This document shows positions 7,368-15,100 of a stretch of 27,213 nt of DNA, in pieces. Below the pieces are notes generated by a model. It was not told the origin of the DNA. It did not search any database and saw only the letters and a list, made by a program, of their open reading frames with translations. A program made the position numbers and the translations under genes. The first letter of the stretch is position 1. Every line of letters begins with the position of its first letter. Source of the stretch: CAZUFB01 sp048173955 (GTDB taxonomy: Bacteria; Actinomycetota; Coriobacteriia; Coriobacteriales; UMGS124). Location of the stretch: NCBI GenBank assembly GCA_048173955.1, contig DBEYOB010000156.1, positions 1 to 27,213 on the forward strand, written 5' to 3'.

Positions 7368-7890
7368 CGAAACGACCTCCCATCGTCAATCGCAGCTGGT
7401 TGCGGGCGCGGTGCAGGCGGGTCCTCACCGTGGCCGGCCGCACTCCGACCAGCCTGGCGATTTCGTCGCAGCCGAGCTCCAGGGCATAGTGCAGGTACAC
7501 CGCCTCGCGCAGCTTGGGGGCCAAGCCCGCCACGGCGTCCACCAGCTCGCGCGCCTCGACCGACAGCGACGGGTCCGCTGCGGGGTCCGCCGCCTCCGCC
7601 ACCTCGTCGAGCGCGACCGTGCGGCGGCGCCACGCCGAACGCTCGAGGTCTCGGCAGCGGTTCAGCGCGACGCGCAGCAACCAGGCCTTGAGGTGCTCCT
7701 CCTCGGCGAAATCGGTGTCGTCCATTGCCAGCCGTATGAAGACGTCCTGGTAGACGTCCTGCGCATCGGCCGCAGAGCACGTCCTCGCCAGGGCGAGGCC
7801 CCAGACTGCGGGACCCCACCGCTCCATGGCATCGCGCATGAACCCGTTCGAGCGCACGATGCGCCTGCCTACTGTCCCCCTCATCGCCAT
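7273..7890 (-). CDS. ECF-family RNA polymerase sigma factor
   Basis: The 205-residue product has region 2 at about residues 18-85, with the DAQDVYQDVFIRL signature and LKAWLLRVALNRCRD. Region 4 at about 118-165 contains an ALELGCDEIARLVGV helix-turn-helix and VRTRLHRARNQL. It directs RNA polymerase to a small regulon, probably under control of the overlapping anti-sigma-like protein. I chose ATG 7890 because GGGAGG lies 7 nt upstream; a GTG at 7908 would overlap that site. The C-terminal tail after region 4 is unusual: repeats GEGER, DEGEH, GEGER encoded by 15-bp units that also encode the start of the next gene. The exported reductase downstream on the same strand is a plausible target. Confidence 0.9.
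   Translation of the reverse strand: MAMRGTVGRRIVRSNGFMRDAMERWGPAVWGLALARTCSAADAQDVYQDVFIRLAMDDTDFAEEEHLKAWLLRVALNRCRDLERSAWRRRTVALDEVAEAADPAADPSLSVEARELVDAVAGLAPKLREAVYLHYALELGCDEIARLVGVRPATVRTRLHRARNQLRLTMGGRFDGEGERDEGEHGEGERGEDGRDPIRVGMQAR
7315..7367 (-). repeat. 15-bp tandem repeat in the sigma/anti-sigma overlap
   Basis: Three full 15-bp units (7315-7329, 7330-7344, 7345-7359) are followed by about 8 matching bases that end at the start codon of the anti-sigma-like gene. Units differ at one to three positions. Because 15 is a multiple of 3, gain or loss of a unit keeps both reading frames. Confidence 0.85.
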
Positions 7891-7912
7891 GCCACCTCCT
7901 CCCTTCACCTAT

Positions 7913-7940
7913 AACACGGCACAGCCTGTGGAAACGTTCC
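7913..7940 (-). promoter_or_regulatory. Possible ECF-type autoregulatory promoter of the sigma gene
   Basis: On the minus strand GGAACGTTTC (7931-7940) is followed after a spacer by CGTGTT (7913-7918), resembling the GGAAC / CGT pattern of ECF promoters. It lies just upstream of the sigma ribosome site, so the leader would be very short. The similarity is modest. Confidence 0.3.
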
Positions 7941-7974
7941 CCGTGTTTTTCTCCGGCAGGGGTCCCGTTGCCCC

Positions 7975-7980
7975 TATAAT
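7975..7980 (+). promoter_or_regulatory. Candidate -10 element of the LuxR regulator gene
   Basis: A perfect TATAAT lies 70 nt before the start codon on the plus strand. No good -35 box is seen at 16-18 bp upstream, which would fit an activator-dependent promoter. It lies in the 160-nt divergent gap shared with the sigma gene. Confidence 0.4.
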
Positions 7981-8050
7981 CACGAGGGGGGGCGGGCCGG
8001 GGGCCCGAGACACACCGTTCGATTCGCGACGCGCGCAGGGGAGGCACGGC

Positions 8051-9493
8051 ATGAGTCCTCGCATAGAGCGCCTGACCGGGCTGCAGAAGATGCTGCCCCT
8101 CGTGGGGCTGAGCTTTTGGCAGGCGTGGTGGATGTGCACGAGCACGACCGACGTGGCGAGCGGCCCCCATCAGTACGGCATCGGCGCCGTCAGCCTGCTG
8201 CTCGTCACGACGCTCGTGGGGTACGCGCTGCTCTCCCTGGGGGCGCCCCGCTTCGCGCCGTACAGCTGCACGAGGTCATTCGCGCTCACGGGGGCGGGCG
8301 GCTTCGCGGGGACGCTGCTCGTGAGCGTCGCCACGCACGTCTTCCTGCCGCAGGCGGCGGGGGTCGCGATCATGTTCGCGGGCTCGGTGGTCATCGCGCT
8401 CGCCAACGCGCTGCTGCTGCTCATGTGGGGGGAGCGCTGGGGCACCCTGGCCGCCGGCGACGTCGGCCGCCAGCTCTGCATATCGTTCGCCTCCGCCTTC
8501 GCCCTCTACTTCCTCGTCGCATGGCTCCCGACCGCGGTGGGCATCGCCGTCAACGCCTGCTTCCCGCCGCTCTCGGCGGTCGCGCTCGCGGTGAGCCAGG
8601 CCGAGCCGTGCCGCACCGAGCCGGTCGCGCCCGTCGCGCTCAAGATGCGCCCCGTCGCGCTCGCCCTGACGAGCATCTTCACGTTCTCGGTGGCCTACGG
8701 CTGCATCCAGCATGTCGCGGGCGGCGGCATCGACCGGGGCGGGCACGGCATCCTGAGCGCCATGGCGATCGCCGGCCTGCTCACGGTCTGCCTCGCCCTC
8801 TACATGGTCGTGCGCGGCAGGGCGGGCAACCCGTTCTCGTTCTACCGGCCCATCGTGCCCACCGTCGCCTGCGGGATGATCGTCTGCGCCATGGTCCCGC
8901 CGGACCTCTCCTACCTTGGCAACGGCCTGCTCATCTTCGGCATCTACTGCCTCGACATGTTCATCATGTTCTCGACGACCGACCTCGCCTACCGCGCCCG
9001 GCTGCCCATCGCGGCGATCTTCGGGGCGACCGTCGTCGTCGCCCGGGCGGGGACCTGGCTCGGAACGCTCGCGGGGACGGGAATCGCCCGCTCCGTCGTG
9101 CCCGACCATCCCGGGGCGGCGACGGCGACGATGCTCGCGCTCGCCTGCGTCGCCGTCGTGGCGGGGACCGTGTTCTTCAACGAGAGCGACCTGCGCTCCA
9201 TCTACCAGCCCGAGGCCAAGCCGCACGTCCCCGACCTCGACGAGCGCTGCGACCAGATCGGGGCCTCGGCGGGGCTCTCCGCCCGCGAGCTCGACGTGAT
9301 GCGCCTGCTCGCCCGCGGCCGCAGCGTCGCGGTCATCAGCGAGGCGCTGGGGATCGCGCCGGGCACGGTCAAGCACCACGCGAGCAACACCTACCGCAAG
9401 CTCGGCGTCTACGACCGGCAGGGGCTCATCGACGTCGTGGCGGGCGATCCGGGAGAAGGGTCGGCCCCCGCAGCGGGGACCGACCGCGCGTAG
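8051..9493 (+). CDS. LuxR-type regulator with polytopic membrane sensor domain
   Basis: The 480-residue product starts at ATG 8051, with GGGGAGG 6 nt upstream. Residues 1 to about 385 contain some ten to twelve hydrophobic segments resembling a transporter-like bundle. Residues about 409-463 are a LuxR/GerE helix-turn-helix: LSARELDVMRLLARG, then the recognition segment APGTVKHHASNTYRKLGV. Such fusions are abundant in Eggerthellaceae and often lie beside exported reductase genes (family knowledge). It probably senses a small molecule at the membrane and activates a nearby gene. Divergence from the sigma gene makes the sigma/reductase block a candidate target, but nothing in the sequence proves it. 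The stop codon is separated by one base from the convergent DegV stop. Confidence 0.88.
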   Translation: MSPRIERLTGLQKMLPLVGLSFWQAWWMCTSTTDVASGPHQYGIGAVSLLLVTTLVGYALLSLGAPRFAPYSCTRSFALTGAGGFAGTLLVSVATHVFLPQAAGVAIMFAGSVVIALANALLLLMWGERWGTLAAGDVGRQLCISFASAFALYFLVAWLPTAVGIAVNACFPPLSAVALAVSQAEPCRTEPVAPVALKMRPVALALTSIFTFSVAYGCIQHVAGGGIDRGGHGILSAMAIAGLLTVCLALYMVVRGRAGNPFSFYRPIVPTVACGMIVCAMVPPDLSYLGNGLLIFGIYCLDMFIMFSTTDLAYRARLPIAAIFGATVVVARAGTWLGTLAGTGIARSVVPDHPGAATATMLALACVAVVAGTVFFNESDLRSIYQPEAKPHVPDLDERCDQIGASAGLSARELDVMRLLARGRSVAVISEALGIAPGTVKHHASNTYRKLGVYDRQGLIDVVAGDPGEGSAPAAGTDRA

Positions 9494-9494
9494 C

Positions 9495-10409
9495 CTACTG
9501 CTTGGAGGCCGCCGTGCGGCGGTCGGGCCCCCAGAACACGCACGACATCATGCCGGGGCCCACGTGGCAGCCGATGGTCGGCCCGATGCTCGTCTCGACG
9601 AACCGCAGCCCGGGGCACACCTCCCCCAGCATGCCCTCGAGGGCGCGCATGTCGTCGGGGCAGTCGGCGTTGCCGAGCGCCACGACGTCCTCGTTGTCGC
9701 CGCGATCGTGCGTCGCCGCGAACACCTCGACGAACTTGCGGATGCCCTTCTTGCGACCCCGCGCCATGCCGACCAGCGAGAGCTTGCCGTCGAGGTCGAA
9801 CCCGAGCAGGGGCTTGACCCCCAGCAGCGACCCGACCGTCGCCACGCCGGCGGGGATGCGGCCGCCGCGGCGCAGCGCGTGCAGGTCGTCGACCATGAAG
9901 ATGAGGTTGACGCTCCAGCGGGCCTCCTCGGCCCAGCGGGCGAGCTCCTCGCCGGTGTAGCCCATCTCGCGCCGGCGGATTGCCTCGACGACGAGCAGGG
10001 TCTCGGCGGTCGAGCCGAGGCGCGAGTCGACGATGTAGAGGGGGATGTCGGCCCCCATCTCCTCCCTGAGGCGCTCGCGCACCGCGCAGGCCCCCTCGTA
10101 GCAGCCCGAGATGCCGCTCGACAGGCTGATGTAGACCGTGGGCAGCCCCGTCGCGAGCGCGTCGCGGAACACCCGCTCGAACTCGCCCGGCGAGGGCTGC
10201 GAGGTCATGGGCTCGGCGCCGTTGCGGATCGCCTCGTAGAACTCGTGGGCGGTGCGGCTCTCGAACAGGTCGTCGACGCCGGAAAGCCCGCCGTCGGGCT
10301 TCGCCGCCTCGGTGTAGGAGAAATGCAGCACCCCCACGCCGTGCTCCTCGAGATAGGCCTTGGTCAGGTCGCAGCACGAATCGGTCAAAAGGTTGCAGGC
10401 AACAGTCAT
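9495..10409 (-). CDS. DegV family fatty-acid-binding protein
   Basis: The 304-residue product has the normal length for the family. The N-terminal LLTDSCCDLT matches the TDSxxDL signature, SLSSGISGCYEGA matches the SSxxSGT region near the lipid carboxylate, and the C-terminal IGPTIGCHVGPG segment is also characteristic. In other bacteria DegV/FakB proteins bind a fatty acid and present it to the FakA kinase; no kinase gene is present here. ATG 10409 is preferred because GAGGG sits upstream and the family motif begins eight residues in; an extension to 10475 would run into the promoter. It is cytoplasmic. The gene follows the MFS gene with a 106-nt gap and converges on the LuxR gene. Confidence 0.92.
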   Translation of the reverse strand: MTVACNLLTDSCCDLTKAYLEEHGVGVLHFSYTEAAKPDGGLSGVDDLFESRTAHEFYEAIRNGAEPMTSQPSPGEFERVFRDALATGLPTVYISLSSGISGCYEGACAVRERLREEMGADIPLYIVDSRLGSTAETLLVVEAIRRREMGYTGEELARWAEEARWSVNLIFMVDDLHALRRGGRIPAGVATVGSLLGVKPLLGFDLDGKLSLVGMARGRKKGIRKFVEVFAATHDRGDNEDVVALGNADCPDDMRALEGMLGEVCPGLRFVETSIGPTIGCHVGPGMMSCVFWGPDRRTAASKQ

Positions 10410-10474
10410 GATGGCCCTCGTCGTCTTCGTCGTAAAAGCCCGCCCGTCCGGACGGGGTCGATTGGAGCGGCGCA

Positions 10475-10503
10475 ATTATACATAGTCGGGCGCTGTGCAG
10501 CAT
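10475..10503 (-). promoter_or_regulatory. Candidate promoter of the DegV gene
   Basis: On the minus strand a perfect TATAAT (10475-10480) lies about 65 nt before the start codon, directly preceded by TG. The -35 region is poor. The local AT-rich patch contrasts with the coding sequence on both sides. Confidence 0.4.
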
Positions 10504-10515
10504 AGGAGACAAATA

Positions 10516-11916
10516 TCAATCAGCGCGCGCCCGCCGCGCGAGATGGACGACGACCGCGGCCCCGAGCGCGGCGAGCACCGCCGTCGAGACAGCGAACGCG
10601 ACCTTGATGCCCGCAAGCTCCCCTCCGGTCGCCGCGACGACGCCCATCAACGCGAAGAGCAGCGCGTTTATGAACGCTCCCCCGACCTGGCGCATCGTGT
10701 TGACGATCGCCGTGCCGTGCGTCACGAGCTCGCCGGGCAGCCCGTTGACCGCCCAGGTCTGCAGGTTCTGCATCACGCAGGCGTTGCCCGCGCAGCGCAG
10801 GGCGAACGCCGCGACCGAATACCGCAGCGGGGAGGAGGCCTCGACGAGCGCCGCCATGGCGCCCGCCGCCGTCAGGAGGCAGAAGCCCGTCGCCGCAAGG
10901 GCAAGCGGCCCCCTCCTGTCGAGCACGCGGCCGGTGAAGGGGGCGCCGGCGGCGGAGACGAGCGACCCCGGCAGCAGGCACATGGCCGCGGCGACGGCCA
11001 TCTGCCCCTGGTCGTTCTGGATGTAGATGCTCATGAACACCTCGACGTTGATGAGGGTCCCGAACACTGCCATCACCGCGAGCGCCCCCACGAGGAAGTC
11101 GGCGTTGCGCAGGGGCCGAAGGTCGAGCAGGGGGCGGGCCGAGCGGAACTGGCGACGCCCGAACAGCAGCAGGCACGCGACCCCCGCGGCGCAGGGAGCG
11201 GCGACGCCCGCGACGGCGTCCGCCGAGCCCAGGTTCGACGCCCCCACGATCAGGCCCGCGAACCCCGCCGCAGCGAGCAGCGCCGAGACGGCGTCGAACG
11301 GGTCGCGCGACGTGTCGTCCCTCAGGGGCGCCACGACGGGATAGGACGCAAGCGAGAGCGCCGTGAGGACGGACACGCACACGAACACCGACCGCCAGCC
11401 CCACACGTCGGTGCACACGCCCGCCACGATGGGCCCGAGCACGGGACCCGCCGCGAGCGCGACCGCCGCGATCCCCATGGCAAACCCGCGCTCCCCCGGT
11501 CCGAACAGGCGGAACGCGACGATCTGCATCAGGGGGATGAACAGCCCCGCGGCGCACCCCTGGACGCAGCGGACGACCACCAGGGTGGCGAAATCGGGGG
11601 CGAACGCCCCGGCGAGACCCAAGAGGAACACGACGTTGCCCACCGCGAACAGGTGGCGGCTCTGGAAGCGCGACGCGAGGTAGCCGGTGCAGGGGACCAT
11701 CGCGCCGAGCGCGAGCATGTACGCCGTGGTGAGCCACTGGCTGCGGGAGGCGTCGATGCCGAACTCGTCGATGATGGCGGGCAGGCACGTCGTCATGGTG
11801 AGCTGGCTCATGATCGAGATGGCGCCCGCCGCCACGAAGCACACCAGCATCGCCCATCGGCGCGCCCGCGCGATCTCGGGGTGCAGCGCGCCCGGCTCGA
11901 CCCGCCCTCGTTCCAT
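10516..11916 (-). CDS. MFS exporter, DHA2 (EmrB/QacA) type
   Basis: The 466-residue product has about 14 hydrophobic segments. Typical DHA2 features are LTMTTCLPAIIDEFG in the first helices, QWLTTAYMLALGAMVPCTGY, and the antiporter motif C region GPVLGPIVAG in helix 5. It probably exports hydrophobic or cationic compounds by proton antiport; the substrate cannot be predicted. ATG 11916 is chosen because GGGGAGG lies just upstream and the sequence before it is not conserved-looking. No TetR/MarR repressor adjoins it. A 10-bp palindrome lies in its upstream gap. Confidence 0.88.
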   Translation of the reverse strand: MERGRVEPGALHPEIARARRWAMLVCFVAAGAISIMSQLTMTTCLPAIIDEFGIDASRSQWLTTAYMLALGAMVPCTGYLASRFQSRHLFAVGNVVFLLGLAGAFAPDFATLVVVRCVQGCAAGLFIPLMQIVAFRLFGPGERGFAMGIAAVALAAGPVLGPIVAGVCTDVWGWRSVFVCVSVLTALSLASYPVVAPLRDDTSRDPFDAVSALLAAAGFAGLIVGASNLGSADAVAGVAAPCAAGVACLLLFGRRQFRSARPLLDLRPLRNADFLVGALAVMAVFGTLINVEVFMSIYIQNDQGQMAVAAAMCLLPGSLVSAAGAPFTGRVLDRRGPLALAATGFCLLTAAGAMAALVEASSPLRYSVAAFALRCAGNACVMQNLQTWAVNGLPGELVTHGTAIVNTMRQVGGAFINALLFALMGVVAATGGELAGIKVAFAVSTAVLAALGAAVVVHLARRARAD

Positions 11917-11974
11917 GGAACCTCCCCGCCCTTTCGTGCCACTCGCCGGAAACCCGTGTCCGCATACAGAATAA

Positions 11975-11984
11975 CCTTGCAAGG
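11975..11984. promoter_or_regulatory. Palindrome CCTTGCAAGG, possible operator
   Basis: A perfect 10-bp palindrome lies in the 276-nt divergent gap between the MFS gene and the giant surface protein gene. On the minus strand it falls between a weak TTCACG and a weak TATTCT, so a bound protein could block MFS transcription. The rest of the gap (about 11985-12070) is AT-richer and must carry the surface-protein promoter, which I could not place firmly. Confidence 0.3.
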
Positions 11985-12192
11985 AATGATGCGTGAACCA
12001 AAACGCACAGTCGTTTTCAGCTCTGTGCTCTTATCGTGAATACATAGCGATATTGATCGTTTTGCACTCCCGAGACGTGGGGGTTCTTCCTGCGTCCGAC
12101 GCGCCGGAGGCCCGACTGTGCGTTGTGTTAGACGCGCGTCATGGGCCGCCCGCTATGCTCCCTGCCCCATTTGTCGAGAGAAGGGAGAGGAC

Positions 12193-15100
12193 ATGGCAGC
12201 AACCATGGCGCCACCGTCCCGGCGCGGCGTCCTAAAACCGCGGTGGGGCGGGGCGATCGCCTGCGCGCTCGTCTGGGCGCTGGTCGCGGCGGCGCTGCTC
12301 GCATGCGCGCTCGCAGCGTCGCGACCCGCCCAGGCGCAGGCCACCGTTCCGGGGCAGGACCAGGTGGAGCTCGCCTGGGACTCCAACAACCGCGTGTGGT
12401 ACGGCCAGTACAACACGCCCATCTTCACCACGTCGGACGGGGCGGGGCGGGTCAGCTTCGCCTACTGCGTCGACCCCACGACGATGGTGCCCGACGCAGG
12501 CTCCTACGCGACCATACCGGTCGAGGAGTTCAACCCCGAATGGGCCGCCCAGACCCGCGCGGCCATGTGGTTCGGCTACGGCGGCCCGGGGTTCGACCCC
12601 TCCATGTGGCCCGAGCAGTGGGAGGACGGCACCCCCATGGACGAGGAGGGCTACTACGCCGCCACCCACCTCATCCTGTCGTACACGACGCTGCGCATGC
12701 CCAACTACGTCTACTACCGGGCGGGATCGGCGTTCGTCGACTACGCCTCGTCCACCTTCCTGGGCATCGACGCGAGCGGCGACACGGTGAACCCGGACGC
12801 GACGCTCTTCCAGATCATCGCGCGCGCCGACGAGGTCCCGGACGACTACACGTGCTACTACCTCAACTGCGGCGAGTGGGACTGGTACCAATACGTCATC
12901 GCCCAGGACTACTACGCTCCCGACGGGACGCTCGAGCTCGTCAAGAGGAGCTCCTCCCCCGAGGTCACCGACGGCAACCCGCTCTACTCGCTGGCGGGCG
13001 CCGAGTACGGCGTCTACTCCGGACCCGAATGCACGGCCGAGCAGTGGGTGGCGACCCTGGTGACCGACGAGGGCGGCCGTGCGAGCAACGCGTGGATCGC
13101 GCCGGGGACCTACTACGTGCGCGAGGGGACCGCCAGCCCCGGCTACGCGCTCGACGGCACGGTCTACACCGTCGAGGTCAGGCGCGGGGAGACCTCGACG
13201 CTCGAGGTGCTCGAGGAGCCGTCGTCGAACCCGCCCAAAATCCTCGTGCAGAAGGTCGACGCCGACACGAAGGGCCCCGCCCAGGGCACGGCCACGCTCG
13301 CCGGCGCCCAGTTCGAGATCTCCTACTACGCCGGCTCCTACGGGGATGCGGGCGAGCTGCCCGACGAGCCTGCGCGCCGCTGGGTCTTCGAGACGGACGA
13401 GCAGGGGGTCGCCCTCCTCGACGACGGATACCTGGCCGAAGGCGACGAGCTGTTCCGCGACGCGGCGGGCCGGCCGACGATGCCGCTGGGCACGGTCGCG
13501 GTGCGCGAGGTCCGGGCCCCGGCGGGCTACCGGCTGACCGACGGCTCTGTGCACCTGGTCGCCGTCGGCGCGGGCGGCTCGGCCACGACGGGCGGCTACG
13601 TCGCCCCCATCGTGGCCGACGAGGTCGAGCGCGGCGGGCTCTCGATACAGAAGACCGACGTCGAGACCGGCGCGGCCGAACCCCAGGGGTCCGCCTCCAT
13701 GGCGGGGGCCGAGTTCGCCGTCACCTCGCTCAACGACGGCCCCGTCGTCGTCGACGGCACGACGTACGGCCGCGGTGACCGCGTGGCGACGCTCGTGACC
13801 GACGAGAACGGCTACGCCGCGACCGAGCCCGACGCCCTGCCCTGCGGGCTCTACCGCATCGAGGAGACGAAGGCACCCGCGGGCTACCTGGTGGCCGACG
13901 GCCACTGGGACGTCGAGGTGTCGCCGGGCTCCGTCGCCCCCGCCGGGACGGACGGCGCCGCGGCGGACGTCCCGGAGCAGTCACAGGAGCGGGCGGCATC
14001 CCCCGTCGCCGCGCTTGCAAGCCTGTTCGCGCCGGGCACGGCCCTGGCGGAGGAGCCCGGCGAGGAGCCCCGGCCGGTCGTGGCCGAGCAGGTCATCCGC
14101 GGCGGCGTCCGCGTCTACAAGGTCGACGCCGACACCGGCGCGGGCGAGGCCCAGGGAGACGCCTCGCTCGAGGGCACCGAGTTCTCGATCATATCGCTCA
14201 ACGACGGGCCCGTGCTGGTCGACGGCTCGTCCTATGGCTACGGCGAGGTGGTGAAGAAGATCTACACCGACGAAGCGGGCGTCGCCCAGACCGGCGAGCG
14301 CGACCTGCCGTTCGGCACCTACTCGGTCGAGGAGACCGGGGCTCCGCCCGGCTACCTGCGCAAAGCGCAGTTCGTCGTCATCGAGCAGGACGGCGTGGTC
14401 GTCGAGGCCGGCGAGCCCTTCGAGAACGACGTCATGCGCGGCGGCATCAGAATCCGCAAGGTCGACGCCGAGAGCGCGGACGGGTCGCCCCAGGGCGGCG
14501 CGACCCTGGCGGGTGCGCAGTTCGCCATCGCCAACGCGTCCGAGCAGGCGGTCGTCGTCGGGGAGACCTCCTTCGCGCCCGGCGAGGTCGTCATGACCGT
14601 GGAGACGGGCGAGGACGGCGTCGCCCAGACCGGTGAGCGCGACCTGCCGTTCGGCACCTACACCGTGACCGAGGTCGCCGCACCCGAAGGCTACCTCCCC
14701 GATCCGGAGGCCCAGACCGTCGAAATCTCCGAAGACGGCACGGTCTACGAGCTCGAGCGCCCCTTCGCCGACCAGGTCGCCCGGGGAGGCTTCGGGCTGC
14801 GCAAGTTCGACGCCGAGACCGGCCTGGCGTCCCCGCAGGGTGGCGCGTCGCTCGCGGGCGCGCGCTTCGAGGTCGTCAACGCGAACGATCGTCCCGTCGT
14901 CGTGGGCGGTTCGACCTACGAGAGCGGGGCCGTCGTCATGGTCATCGAGACGGACGAGAGCGGCTGGGCGCAGACGGCAGACGGGGCGCTGCCGTTCGGC
15001 ACCTACACCGTGACCGAGGTCGCCGCACCCGAGGGCTACCATGCGGGCACGTTCGACGAAGAAACCGGGACCGTCGGGCAGCCGTGCTCGATCACGGCCG

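Noticed and set aside
8116..9960. Plus-strand open frame of 614 codons
   Set aside because: It is out of frame with the LuxR gene and runs through the convergent DegV gene; the sequence is Arg/Ala-rich noise.
10495..12039. Plus-strand open frame of 514 codons
   Set aside because: It is antisense to the MFS exporter, and its product is Arg/His/Glu-rich with no domain.
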